NCBI GenBank assembly: GCA_026936335.1
Contig: JAPMXV010000057.1
Span: forward strand, 62,001-126,000
Direction of reading: 5' to 3'
Source of the DNA: Mantamonas sphyraenae
Lineage: Eukaryota > CRuMs > Mantamonadidae
Length of the DNA: 64,000 nt
Shown: piece by piece, positions 20,205-31,188 of the stretch
Layout: each line of letters starts with the position of its first letter
How positions within the stretch are numbered: the first letter of the stretch is position 1
Translations under genes and position numbers: made by a program
The notes under the pieces: generated by a model
Databases searched by the model: none
Told to the model about the DNA's origin: nothing
The model's input: the letters and a program-made list of their open reading frames with translations, nothing else

Positions 20205-23200
20205 TCACGACTTGACAAACTTCTCCACCCGTGCAGCAATGTGCTTGCCGTAGGTGTAGCGGCGCAGCTGCGGCAGGTAGGGCTTGATGTTGTCCACCAG
20301 GTAGAGCTGCTCGTCGTCGCGGAGCACCTCCACCAGCCGCTGCACCACGTAGTTTGCATAGCGGTCCTTCATCATGATCAGAAGGGCCTCGTGCTCGTCG
20401 TCGTTGCAAATCTCCTCCATGATGGCCACCCGTTCGTCCTGCTTGCCGTACTGCACGCACTTTTCAATCACGTTGCTGGCAAACTTGTGTTGGCTCATCT
20501 TCAGGATCTGACCCATCATCCGTTCGATGATCTGACTCTTGTCGCCCTGGGTGCCATACACCAGAATGTGCTGGATCACGTAGTTGCCGTACTGGTCCTG
20601 TACAAGCCCCTGCGTGCACTGCATCAGCTCGTCCATGATCGGTGCCACCTGATCCTCGTCGCACCGTTCCAGGATGCGTTGGATCACACGGCAGCCGTAC
20701 GGATGCACTGCCAGGTCGTACACCTGGTTCTTGAAGCTGTCCACAAGGAATTGGATCCGTTCCGGCGGAATCTGCTCGATGCACTTTTGCACCACGTGGT
20801 TCCCGTTCTGGTCCTTCACACACTTCATCACATTGCCGTCCAGCTCACGTGCAATCTTCACCTTGGCCGACAACTTGAGAGTCTCGAGTGCTTTTTGGAT
20901 CACGCGGCACCCGTACATCTGCAACGCCAGCGTCAGGATGTTCCCTTCCAGCAACTCGGCCAGTTCCGCCTGCTGCTCGCTGCTGCCAAACTCAAAGAAC
21001 TTCTGGATGACGTAGTTGCCAAACACGTCCGTCATCAGCTGCATGGCGTCCGGCAACACTTCGCGGAACACCATGTCCTTGTCCGCCTGCGTCGACACCT
21101 CCAGTTCCTGTTGGATGAAGCGTGAGCCGTGCTGGTCTGTGGAAAACTCCACAAAGTGCTTTTGGATGTCGTTCAGCGTGTACGCACGGTTCTTGTTCGA
21201 CGACTTGAACTCGTCCAACAGCTTGCTTGACGAGCGCGTCGACTCCACGTTCTGTCGTCCACGCTTGCCACGGCCCTTGCCATTGTTTCCATTGTCGTTG
21301 CCGTTTCCGTTGCTGCTTCCGTTGCCGTTGCGTCCTCCGCCACCCTGTCCTCCCGCTCCTCCTCCTCCTCCCGATCGCTCCTCGCGATCGTTGCCACGGC
21401 GTCCACCTCGCTCTCGTCCTCCACTTCCACCACGACCTCCACGTCCTCCACGTTCGTGGTTGCCATCGTCACTGCCTCCACTCACGTTGTTGTTGTTGTT
21501 GTTGTTGTTGTTTCCGTTGTTGCCGTTGTTGCGTCCTCCACGTTGGTTTCCGCGCTGGTTGCCACGCTGCTGCTGCTGCTGGGTCGTCTGCTGTCCCGCC
21601 TGCTGCTTGCTGTTGTTGTTGCTGCTGCTGCTTGTGCTGCTGCTAACACTGCTGCTCACACGCGGTCCTCTCGACGCCACCGCATCGGCGTAGTCCATGG
21701 GCCGTTTGCGTTGCAGCGGCGCAGAGGCGGCACTCTTGCTCTCCACCTCCTCCTGCTGTCCCTCCTGCTTTCTTGTGCCGTGGTGACTGTTGCCGTTGTT
21801 CGACTGCTGTTGGTTGCCTTGATTGGCACGTCCGTTCACATCGCCGTCGTTCTGCTGCTGCTCGTTGTTCGGCTGCTGCTGCGACTGCTGCGACTGTTGT
21901 TGTGGGTGCTGTTGCACCTGTTGTTGCTGCGGCTGCTGCTGCTGCTGCTGCTGCTGCTGAGGGTGGCCTTGTTGCTGCTGTACCTGCTGTTGAGGGAGGC
22001 CCTGCTGCAGCGGCTGCTGCTGCTGGTAGCCGTACCCTCCCTGTTGTTGGTACTGCAGCTGCTGGTTGTGTGCCATCTGCTGCTGCTGCTGCTGTTGCTG
22101 CTGGGCCTGCTGCTGCTGCATGTGCATGTGCTGCTGTTGCTGCTGCTGCTGCTGTTGTTGCATCTGCTGAATATTAAACATAGGCATCAGCTGCTGGCCG
22201 TCGCTGTACATCATGCCTGCGGACATGGGCATGCCAAACTGAGTGTACATCGGCATGTGCATGTTCGCATTCACGTAGTAAGGATTGTACATGTTGTGCT
22301 GGGAGCCAAGCACGTTCCCATACTGCATCTGTTGAGCCTGCTGCGCCTGTTGCTGCTGTTGCTGCACCTGCTGCGCCTGCTGTTGGTTCATCTGCTGTTG
22401 GTTCAACGGTTGCTGCGACTGCTGCAGGTGTCCCTGCTGCGCCTGCTGCTGCTTCGCCTGCTGCTGCTGCTGTACATGTCGCCCGCCACCGTTGGTGTCC
22501 TCGTATGCCACAGATCCTCCTCCAAACATCTCATCAAACGACGCCTGCGTACCTTGGCTCTGACTCTGGCCCTGGCTCTCGCCCTGCTGGCCCTCGTCGT
22601 TGCCTCCGCCGCCGCCGCCGCCGTTTCCGCCTCCGCTCTTGAACACGTCGGCGTAGCTGCGGCGTGCAGATGACTGCGACCCCGTGTGCTGGCCTTGAGA
22701 CGTATGTTGTGTATGGTTGTTGTTGTTGTTGTTGCTGTTGTTGTTGCTGCCGCCAAACGCCTGCTGTTGTCCACCGCCTTGTGATTGCTGCTGCGCCTTC
22801 TGCTGCACCTGGTTCAACTGTTGTTGAACCTGTGCCTGTGCCTGTTGCATCTGCTGCACCTGTGCCTGTGCATGCTGCTGCTGCTGCTGCTGTTGTTGTT
22901 GTGCCTGCTGCGATTGGCTGTTTTGATCTACAAGGGAGGTCCCTTCACCTCCTCCTCCTCCTCCCCAGGCTCCAAACGACCCAAAAGGCGTGTCATCATC
23001 CACCATGCCGAATGAGTTCTGAGTGTTGCCTGTGCTCGGTCCAAACGACGACGACCATGCGCTCCAGTTGCCATAGCTGGGCTGGCTGCTGTCTCCAAAC
23101 CCGTCGCTTCCTCCGCCCCCACCTGTCGTCATGCCACCCATCATGGAGCCCATGCCACCCATGCTGCTCAACATCGAGCTGCCATCTTCAGGCAGTGGCG

Positions 23201-24124
23201 GCGGCAGACGTGGATCCCGCGGGTACGTGGAAAAGTACAGTTGGTGGTAGTCGGCCGAACGTCGCATCTCTTCCGTGATGTTGTTGTCGAACGACGGGAT
23301 GCTCAGGTCCGTCTGTGTGTGTGGATGGCCATCCATGTCCAAGCATGTCATGTTGTCAATCCATCAAGCCCATTCCCGTGTCTGTGTTAGTCTTCTAATG
23401 CCTCTTCCACGCCCCACTTGCGTTTTGCGATCCGTCATCCATTTTTCTGGCCTTTCTGGCCCCACGCCGCTGCCAACCACCGCGGCGTTTGTCGCTCCAC
23501 ACACGCCCTGTCGCTGCCCTGCTGCATGCCATATGGCCATACAACGCACGCACGCCAACGGGGTGCCTGTGTGGCAACCCATGTGTACTGCATGCGCTCT
23601 GCAGCGAGGCCCCCACGTCGCGCCAAAAAGAGGGAAAATGCTTTTGGCGGGACGGGCCAAACGGCTGTGCCAGGCTCCCGTGGCACAAGGCCATGAGCGG
23701 CGACAGTGTGCTGTGTGCAACAGATGACAGTGCACATGGACGTGTGTGTGGTGCCAAGGCGTGGGCCACGTGTGGTCCGTGTGTGTGTGTGTGTGCGGCC
23801 GTTGAAACTTACAAACTGGTTGTGCGAGACGGCAGGCGCGGAGCTGCTTCGGTTGTCGCCTAGAGTGAACAGATCGCCTGTGCTCATCAGCGACGACGTG
23901 TTGCTTGCTCCCAGCGACGTTCCATCGTAGTCCAAGCCGTTGCCCTGCTCGTGGTCTTGTTTCTGACCCGTCAGGCTGCTATGCACACGAGAATTGCTTG
24001 CAATGGGCGTCACAAACGCTTCGCGGTTCATGTACTCGCTGAAGCGGCTCTCACCCGCATCATCGTCCACACTCAGCGTCTCGTGCAGAGAGCGACCGAT
24101 GATATCCTCGGGGAAATTGCTCAT
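20205..24124 (-). CDS. Pumilio-family RNA-binding protein (PUF), 2 exons
   Basis: Exons 24124-23813 and 23312-20205 give 1,139 residues. The first about 800 are low complexity: Ser/Gly, long Gln tracts coded by CAG/CTG runs, Asn runs and RGG-like Gly/Arg blocks. The C-terminal Pumilio homology domain has eight repeats. Their recognition residues read SRFIQ, NYVIQ, CRVIQ, NHVVQ, CRVIQ, NYVIQ, SNVIE and NYVVQ. By the known PUF code this specifies the same element as human PUM1/2 and fly Pumilio (UGUANAUA). Such proteins bind 3' UTRs and repress translation or trigger mRNA decay. The first intron is 500 bases, the longest ordinary intron here, and I see no gene inside it. Start is the first ATG of exon 1. 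Confidence 0.96.
23313..23812 (-). other. Long first intron of the Pumilio gene
   Basis: This 500-base intron has a GTAAGT donor and CA-rich sequence before its CAG acceptor. Short open frames exist on both strands, but none resembles a known protein or has splice support. I see nothing else in it. Confidence 0.7.
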
Positions 24125-24172
24125 TTACAAAATTTGTATGTTCAGGGTGTGCAATTTCGTTGGATCCGCTCG

Positions 24173-25351
24173 CTACGCATCTTCGCGCCACACACGCCGC
24201 TCCACCACATCCACACGCAACCCATGTGCACGTGTCGAATCGCACTGCTTGCACCTCAACACCAGATTGGCCTCTCCATACTCCTCATCTGCTTCCACGC
24301 TGGCCAGCAGATGGGCCACAAAGCGAAGGTCCACCCTGTGTAGTTCTCCCCGCTCCTGCGCCGCCTGCACCGCCTTGACCACCACATGCACCTCCACACT
24401 GTGGTCCAACGTCCAATAATTAGAACGCACCTCTTCGTGTGCATACAAAAAGTCGATGTTGGCCCGATACGGACACGCCGCCCCGGCAAACGACCCCTGA
24501 CACGCACGCACTCCTGCGTAAAACTCCAGGAACGGTTCCTTGTAGTGTGCATCAAAGAGATCCAGCATGGCTGCCCATTCGTCTGCTCCCAGGATCCCAC
24601 CACGCACGAGTAGGCTCTGAAATCGGCCTCGGAACGTGGCCCACTTTTGCTTTTCCCGTTCCACCACATCCTTGTCCATCATCCGTCGCCTTCGTTCATC
24701 CCCATGCCAGCCCGCGTTCCCTTGGCCATTGTTGTCTTGGTCCACCACCGCCTCCCTGCGCTGGCGCACCCGTCCCACAAACCGCACCACCTCTTCCCGC
24801 TCCTCTTCGTTCAGATCCTCAAACACCCCGGCCAGCGCCTCCTTGCTTGCCTCCTCCTCTGCCTCCAACGCCCGGTACTTCTCTTTGTACATGCCCCCTG
24901 GACGCTTGGGAGCCTCGTTTGTTGACTGTCCAATGCTGCTGCTGCTGCTGCTGCTGGCAAAGTACGGTGACACGTCGCTGCTGGACGACGCCTCCTCTGC
25001 GTCCAACTGCCCTGTGCTGTCCAAGCCACTGGTGGGAACTGATGGCACATGACAGCTGTGCATCAGAGCTTGTTTGATGCGAACCAGCAACCTCTGCTTG
25101 TGCTCCACTCGCTGTCGTTTGCGACTCTGCTCCGCTGCCGCTTCCTTCTCCGCCTGCTCTTGCTCCCATTCCTGTCTGCTCACCGCCTCCACCCGTTGCA
25201 ACAGTTCCAATTCGTCCATCAGCAGCTGTTGCTGTGTTTGTAGCCAGTGCCGTTGCTGCTCATCCACCTCGTGTCGTCGTCGTCGCTTCCCACTTCCTGT
25301 CTCCTCCTCCAGGAGACCACTCTCCACCAACATCTGCTCCTGGGCATCCAT
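24173..25351 (-). CDS. Orphan coiled-coil protein, single exon
   Basis: The frame encodes 392 residues from the ATG at 25351. I do not recognise it. The first about 120 residues are charged coiled coil with a basic patch (GKRRRRHE) that could act as a nuclear signal. A Ser-rich linker follows, then a segment with a K/R-E-rich helix (EEEREEVVRFVGRVRQRRE). The C-terminal 150 residues look like a folded alpha domain: WAAMLDLFDAHYKEPFLEFYAGVRACQG. It finishes with LRCKQCDSTRAHGLRVDV, a single CxxC pair. Coverage by conserved-looking hydrophobic spacing in the last third argues that it is a real gene. It lies between Pumilio and SIN1 on the same strand, 56 bases from the SIN1 stop. No function is proposed. 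Confidence 0.6.
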   Translation of the reverse strand: MDAQEQMLVESGLLEEETGSGKRRRRHEVDEQQRHWLQTQQQLLMDELELLQRVEAVSRQEWEQEQAEKEAAAEQSRKRQRVEHKQRLLVRIKQALMHSCHVPSVPTSGLDSTGQLDAEEASSSSDVSPYFASSSSSSSIGQSTNEAPKRPGGMYKEKYRALEAEEEASKEALAGVFEDLNEEEREEVVRFVGRVRQRREAVVDQDNNGQGNAGWHGDERRRRMMDKDVVEREKQKWATFRGRFQSLLVRGGILGADEWAAMLDLFDAHYKEPFLEFYAGVRACQGSFAGAACPYRANIDFLYAHEEVRSNYWTLDHSVEVHVVVKAVQAAQERGELHRVDLRFVAHLLASVEADEEYGEANLVLRCKQCDSTRAHGLRVDVVERRVWREDA

Positions 25352-25407
25352 GTGTGTGTGTGTGCGTCTATTATTCTTGCTCCTTTCCTTCTCTCTGAAG
25401 CGGGTGT

Positions 25408-26791
25408 TCACGCTCGCAGCTGCACGAGGAAGCGCACCTTGCCCACAATCTCTTGGGCCATGGCGGGCGACTGTGCCTCGTAGTAATACATGCGCTTCTC
25501 ACTCTCCTCAAAGTATTCGATCTCAAACTTGGCCTTGCCATCCTCGTGGTAGACCTCGAGCACATCGTCGATCTCGTGTGTGCCCTTGCGCACACGCTTG
25601 CTGTTCCGCGACAGGAAGCTGCTGCCCTTGGATGGCAGCATGTTGTAGATCCGTTCTCGATCGATGCCCATGATGCGCAGTTGCCGTCTTCCACGGTTGT
25701 TGGTCTTCCACACCTCGTACTCCTTGTACTGGCTGGCTGTAAACTCGCTAAACAGCAGAATCTCTGGCGAGTCGTCCACATCGGTCGATGATGACGAACT
25801 GCCCCCTTCACTGTTGCTGCTGCTCCCCTTGCGCAGTCCCAATCCCTTGGCCAGTTTCGATTGCACAGACCCTGCACGTCCCCGTGCCCCTGCCCCTCCC
25901 GTTTCCATCTCGGCACGCTTCAGACGTTCCTCCTCCAGCATGTTGGCCACCTTTTGGTTTGTGATCACCAGTTGCAACTCGTCCTCATCGTAGCTTTTCA
26001 CCGTGCGTGTGAGCACCAGGGGTTGGGGAAAGTCCATCATCTGGAACACACAGTCTTCGGGCTTGAGATCGATCTTCTTGCACACCACCGCACGCAGTTC
26101 CCCCACCGTCATGTCTTCCCTCACACTCAGACGCGTCGTCGCATTGCCAGGCAGGAAGATCTTCATCAGATGCTCCTTCACCTTGGGTTTCTGGCCCGAA
26201 CGACGCATTGCCTCCGCCTTCATGGCCACCACTTGCTTCGGTGGGTTCGGGTTTTCGCACAGCGCAAAGCACGACGAACCAAACTTGAGCAGGGGTCGCT
26301 TCTTGTCCAATGCTGTGGAGACCACGTATAAAGAGGGGGAGGGGGGGTGAGGTTCAATCCCAAAGGGTGGTGTCAGTACTTGGAGAGGGGGGGATTTGTG
26401 GTGAAGTGGCACCATTTTCCAGCTTTCCTGATCTCTCGCCGTTTCGCTCAACTCACGGAACTCTGCATCAACTTCGCCATCCTCTTCTGCCAGGCGCATG
26501 ATGTAGGCATCGACGTGGCAAATCATGCCAGCCACTTTGTTGTTGATGGCCTCGACGACGGCCAGGCCGATTGCTTGGGCCACAAGAGTCTGGCTGGGAA
26601 CCTCGATCTTGACAAAGGCCGGCTTGGCAAAGTCCAGAAAGACCTTGAGGTTGTGTGTGCGCTCGCCGTCGCGGATAACGGGCTGTGCACGAGGGTGGTC
26701 CCATGCTCAGGGTGTAAGCCAGCCGTGTTTCGGGGCAAAAACGGCAGGGAGGGCCGGGAGGTTGGGAAATGGGAGTTGGGCCAAAAAAGAA

Positions 26792-26830
<39 letters not shown>

Positions 26831-27448
26831 TTTCAAAGAACTTGGGGATGCCTGCACCCAGGGATGACTTTGCGATCTGCTGCGAGAGCTGACTGCGTGG
26901 TCCCTTGCCATCATCGTCTGTGTCTCCGTTTCTGCTGCTGCTGCTGCCGCTCCGCTGCTGCTGCTTGTGTCCACCTCTGTCTTGCCAAACAAGTCGGTGT
27001 TTACCTGCGTCAGGCGCTCGTCATCAGCTTGGAACTGAATGAGCACAGGCTTCTTTGCCTGTGCCTTGCCTGCCGCCCCTGGTGCAGCCGATGCTCGCTT
27101 GGCTGCGCCTGACGCCCCCTGTTGCGCTTGTGGCTGCGACTGCCGTGCGCCCCCCGCCGATTGCCCTCCGTCTCCGCTGCCGCTGCTTGCCCCAGAGCCC
27201 GATTCGGCCCCTGCCGACGCACCGGATGCACTGTTGCCTTCGTTCACAGGTGTGCCTTGAATCATACTGAGACGCTGCTTGAACGAGCCCGTGGGCGCAC
27301 CCGATTTGCCTGCGTCGCGTTCGTCCACCAACATCGACGCCTTGTTCTCAGGCGAGATTGTCATCAGCTCGCACACATCGTCCCTCACATCCTGTTCAGC
27401 AAACCGAATGAACTTGATCACCCCTTCGACGTCGTGGATGGTCGACAT
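25408..27448 (-). CDS. MAPKAP1: SIN1/MAPKAP1 (AVO1) subunit of TORC2, 4 exons
   Basis: Proposed exons run 27448-27005, 26963-26829, 26682-26457 and 26312-25408, giving 569 residues. Exon 3 and the start of exon 4 hold the CRIM domain, with AYIMRLAEEDGEVDAEFP followed by LDKKRPLLKFGSSCFAL, closely following the animal SIN1 pattern; CRIM recruits AKT/SGK-type substrates. A Ras-binding domain follows (MKIFLPGNATTRLSVREDMTV). Last comes the PH domain of the SIN1 type (YKEYEVWKTNNRGRRQLRIMGIDRERIYN to YYYEAQSPAMAQEIVGKVRFL, given here as ends only). The N-terminal about 150 residues are Ala/Gly/Ser/Gln-rich. Intron 1 is only 41 bases in this model and its acceptor could shift by multiples of three inside a CAG run. 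Intron 2 starts in a long GT repeat. TORC2 controls the actin cytoskeleton and AGC kinases. Confidence 0.9.
26798..26828. repeat. CA/GT microsatellite at a SIN1 splice donor
   Basis: An uninterrupted run of about 15 CA units forms, on the minus strand, the first part of SIN1 intron 2, including the GT donor itself. Length changes here would directly touch the splice site. Confidence 0.9.
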
Positions 27449-27661
27449 GGGGTGGAGACAATGGGAAGAGGAGGGGTGTGTGCTGTGCTTTTGTTTTGCT
27501 GTAGCAAACGTGAACGCGAACATGGGGTGACAGAGGACAAAGGGGGGGTAGTGGGGGGCAATGGGTGGGGGTAAGGGAGAGGGGGGGGGATGGGATGAGA
27601 TGATGGGTTGCATGTTCATTGCGCCAGGGACGCCAACCCATATCAAGAACACAGCAGCAGG
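27449..27661. promoter_or_regulatory. Shared divergent promoter region, SIN1 / DNALI1
   Basis: The start codons of SIN1 (minus) and DNALI1 (plus) are 213 bases apart. The interval is G-rich on the plus strand; no core promoter motif is obvious. Confidence 0.4.
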
Positions 27662-28795
27662 ATGCCGTTGCCGCCTTCGGACTCGCTTGTGAAGTACGAC
27701 ACAGCGGAGCTGGTGAGCACGACAAAGAAGGAGAAGAAGGAGAAGAAGGGCAGCAAGAAGGGCGCTGGATCGTCGTCCAGCAGTTCCAGCTCCTCATCGT
27801 CCGAAACCACACGCACAGAGGAGATTCTTGACTCCATCTTGCCTCCTCGCGAGTACATCGAAGAAGGCCAGCTGTGGATCCAGCGAGTGTCGTCCACTCC
27901 GGCCACCCGTCTCGACGTCGTCAACCTTCAGGTACGTGATGCACACCCACGTCTGTCCCCACCCCCCCCCCAGTGTCCATCCCTCCTCTGCGACGTTGGC
28001 TCCCGTTTGTGTCGGCGCCAACGGCTTTTTTCGCGCCAGCTGACCCCTCGTTTGCACGCCCCACCGCCCAACAGGAGCAACTGGATCTCAAGCTGCAACA
28101 GCGACATGCGCGTGAGACGGGCATCTGCCCCGTGCGCCAAGAATTGTATTCACAGGCGTTTGGTACGTGGCACTACAGCGGGAAATAGGCTTTTCAGAGG
28201 CCGTTTCGCACTCGCTTTCCAGCAGCCCCTGCGCTCCAACAGGCACCCGCATGACTACATGCGGCATGCACATGCGTGCATTGGCACTGTGTGCATCGTT
28301 GGGACATGTCCATGTGCTGTGGTTTCCTGTGTGTTGATGAGAAACGTGTCTGACACACCGTTGGCGTTCCCCTCCTCCCCCTCCACCCCACACACACACA
28401 CACACACACACACAGACGAGGTGATTCGTCAGGTGACCATCAACACAGCAGAGCGAGGATTGCTGCTGCTGCGAATCCGGGACGAGCTGAAAATGACCAT
28501 TGCGGCGTACCAGACACTGTACGAGAGCTCGATTGCCTTTGGCATGCGCAAGGCGCTGCAGGCGGAACAAGGCAAGGCAGACATGGAGGCTCGCATTGAG
28601 GAGCTGGAAAGCGAGAAGAATGATTTGGAGAAGCAGGTGCAGGAGCTCAAGGCCACGTGTGAGGCCATTGAGAAGCGGGAGTCGGAACGTAGGGCCATGG
28701 ACGAGAAGAAGCACGCCGAGGAGATTGCTTTCCTCAAGCGCACCAACATCCAGATGAAGACGCAGCTGGAACAGATTCTGTCGCCCAAGAAGTGA
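27662..28795 (+). CDS. DNALI1: Axonemal dynein light intermediate chain (p28/IDA4/DNALI1), 3 exons
   Basis: Exons 27662-27931, 28075-28162 and 28416-28795 give 245 residues, the normal size for the family. The spliced product is nearly textbook: EEGQLWIQRVSSTPATRLDV, then LQEQLDLKLQQRHARETGIC, ELYSQAFDEVIRQVTINTAE and IAAYQTLYESSIAFGMRKAL, ending in coiled coil and LEQILSPKK. Donors are GTACGT twice and acceptors CAG; the second acceptor follows a long CA repeat. The protein is a subunit of single-headed inner-arm dyneins in motile flagella. With kinesin-2 and SPEF1 in this window it shows that the organism swims or beats a flagellum. The Ser-rich insert near residue 40 is a lineage addition. 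Confidence 0.98.
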   Translation: MPLPPSDSLVKYDTAELVSTTKKEKKEKKGSKKGAGSSSSSSSSSSSETTRTEEILDSILPPREYIEEGQLWIQRVSSTPATRLDVVNLQVRDAHPRLSPPPPQCPSLLCDVGSRLCRRQRLFSRQLTPRLHAPPPNRSNWISSCNSDMRVRRASAPCAKNCIHRRLVRGTTAGNRLFRGRFALAFQQPLRSNRHPHDYMRHAHACIGTVCIVGTCPCAVVSCVLMRNVSDTPLAFPSSPSTPHTHTHTHTDEVIRQVTINTAERGLLLLRIRDELKMTIAAYQTLYESSIAFGMRKALQAEQGKADMEARIEELESEKNDLEKQVQELKATCEAIEKRESERRAMDEKKHAEEIAFLKRTNIQMKTQLEQILSPKK

Positions 28796-29020
28796 GCGTG
28801 GTGGCAACCGGCGCACACACACACACACATGCACGCACACACCCGTGGGGGGCAGTGGGCAAGCGTGGCAACGTGGGCAACGTGGGAAACGTGCTGTGCT
28901 GTGCAACGACGAGACAAGGGAGAGCGGAGAAATGGACGCGACACAAATTGCATTGCATGAATGGTTTCTTTGGTTGGTTGTGGTGTTGGTGTGATGGTGA
29001 ATGGGAAGATCGTGTGCTGT

Positions 29021-31125
29021 TTACAGACCCAGGTCGTCGAGGGTCTTGTTGGTCCAGGAGAGAAAGTCAAAGAGGCCGTCGTTGTAGAAGAGGTAGATGA
29101 GGTAGCAGGCAAAGGCATAAAACACAAAGAGGGCGAGGGTGTCGACGGCGTTGAAGAACGGGGACGGGGTGATGGCAACGGTGGGGTTGTCCGCCTTGAG
29201 CATCTCCATGACAGGGTCAGGCATGTCATTGCCACACAGCAGGGCATCCACTTCCTTGGCCACACGTTCTCCCGAATCCAGGGCACCCTCCATGTAGCCG
29301 GCAAAGTCGGTGGCCGTCTCGGTGCCGGCAAAGTGCACCAGTCCCACAGGCTCACGCAGGGCCTCACCCACCTGGGTCAGCACACCCGGGGCAAACAGGG
29401 ACGAGTAGGCACCGCGAGAGTACGGCTCTGCCATCCAATCCATGTCCACATAGTCCACGGGGCTGCGTGCTTCCTCGCATCCAAACAGAGTGGCGTACTG
29501 CTCCGCCACCAGCTTGCCACGCTCCTCCATGCTCAACTTGCTCAGGTTGCGCGCATCCGCACCTCCAATGAATCCCAGCAGGGCGTACGACTCCTGTCCG
29601 TCGTCTGTGAGTCCGCTGTCGTCAAAGGTGCTGCTCACGGGACCCTCCACGTCTGCGGCAATGCCGTTCAACCCACGCTGACGCCACCAAGGCGATGCGT
29701 AGAAAGAAATGGTTTTGATGATGGCGCCCATCGGGGTGCGATCCTGCAGGTGGAGACGATCACCGGGCAGCTGCGGGTCAAATTCGATGCTGCGTGCCAC
29801 GGTGGGCGACATGGCCATGACCAGACGACGTCCTGTGACCACGGTGCCATTGGTGCATGTGACCACCACGGTTTCGTCTGCCTCGTCCTGTTCAATGCGA
29901 GCCACCGCAGCGTTGAGCAGCACCGAGTTGCCCGGCAGCTTCTCTGCCAACCCCTGTGCAAGCTGCTGGCTGCCACCTTCCACCATGTACTTCTGTGCTC
30001 CCTGCGACGTCTCTGTCAGGTACGTCAGGTTGTGGCCACTGTGTGAATACCACAGCAGGCTCAGCTGAGACACCTCGCTCGCCTCGGCACCCAGAACCGC
30101 CTGTCGTACAGTGGGTGTGTGGGTGTTTGTCAGTGTCTTTGTACTGGGATTCCCCAATACGAGCTGTTGCTCTCTGTGTGTGTGTGTCTCTCTCTCTATC
30201 TGTCCCTGTGGTGGGGTTGGTGTGCACGTACACGAGTGGTGATGTCCACAATGTCGCCAGCCTCCTCCGTCCACAGCGTCTTGTTCTTCCACGCCTCCAC
30301 GGTAACCGAATCGAGGGCGTCGGCCTGTGCACGCAATTTCCATCGTGAGAGACAGTGTCCATAGCAAGTCGCACGGGCCGTGTGTGTGTGTCTGTGTGAG
30401 TATCCAGAACGTTCTCAGATTCGTCTCGTACGGATTGATTGCAAAAAACCACGCGAGGGAAGTGGGCAAAAAACGCCAACGGTGGACGAACAAGAGACCA
30501 CACAGCACACAGGGATGCACGTACAGAAATGTTGAACCAAGGCTTGTCCTTGGGGATGGCCGGGCAATTGGAGTCGATGTCCTGGATGGCATGGCCGAGG
30601 TCAAGAAGGGCAGGCAAGGAGAGGCTGGGCCTGGTGCCTTCGGCGTAGAGATGACGGCCCTTGGAGGTGCGCAGGACACACTTGCCCTTGGTGGGCACCT
30701 CCTTCACGTTGACCGACAGTTCTTTAGCCAGGGCCAGAACGCGTGTCTGTGCACCGATGTGCGGACAGCGCGCAGGGGCCGTATGGAAGTCAGCAAGGAG
30801 CCAGAAGGGAAACCGGATGCATGGCCGTGTCAGGAACTGTGTGTAGGAGACAGGAACAGGAGAGGCAAGCGGAGAAGGAGGGATAAAAGATGATGGCAAG
30901 GTGCATACAACGTACCTGCTTGTCGCCAACAAACTGCGCTCCCATGTCGATGACATGGCCCTCGTGGTCAACCGAGTAGACGCGGCCTCCGACTCGGTCA
31001 CGAGCCTCGAGCACCACCACGCTGTGGCCCTGTTTGTGCAGGTTGACGGCAGCCTGGAGGCCTGCCAGGCCTGCGCCGACAACAACGACATCGTATTGCT
31101 TGCTGGAGGTTGAGGACACACTCAT
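29021..31125 (-). CDS. Monoamine-oxidase-like FAD amine oxidase with C-terminal membrane anchor, 4 exons
   Basis: Exons 31125-30916, 30746-30525, 30324-30232 and 30100-29021, all phase 0 with CAG or CGT/TCT before GTACGT-type donors, give 534 residues. The N terminus has the FAD dinucleotide-binding loop VVVVGAGLAGLQ, then EARDRVGGRV and DMGAQFVG as in MAO and polyamine oxidases. The substrate-domain block LVHFAGTETATDFAGYMEGALDSGERVA is typical of the C-terminal FAD contact. At the place where MAO-A and MAO-B have a Cys carrying covalent FAD (SGGCY), this protein has YSRGAYSS, with Ala at about residue 406, so FAD is probably not covalently held. A hydrophobic segment near residues 505-525 resembles the mitochondrial outer-membrane anchor of MAO. 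Substrate is unknown. The gene diverges from MPP10 with 63 bases between starts. Confidence 0.9.
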
Positions 31126-31188
31126 GTGGATTGGGGTTGATTCGGGGGTGGTGCGGGCGGCGCAGCAGACTGATTGTGCGCACCTCCG
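31126..31188. promoter_or_regulatory. 63-base divergent interval, amine oxidase / MPP10
   Basis: Only 63 bases separate two divergent start codons, so the two genes must share regulatory sequence and the 5' UTRs may overlap. It is GC-rich with no clear motif. Confidence 0.35.

Noticed and set aside
21456-22673. Long plus-strand frame rich in Leu and Val opposite Pumilio
   Set aside because: It arises from CTG/GTT runs that code the Gln and Asn tracts on the other strand. It is not a membrane protein.
21900-22920. Dense short repeats that might suggest a CRISPR-like array
   Set aside because: They are trinucleotide CTG/TTG runs in coding sequence, without constant repeats and unique spacers.
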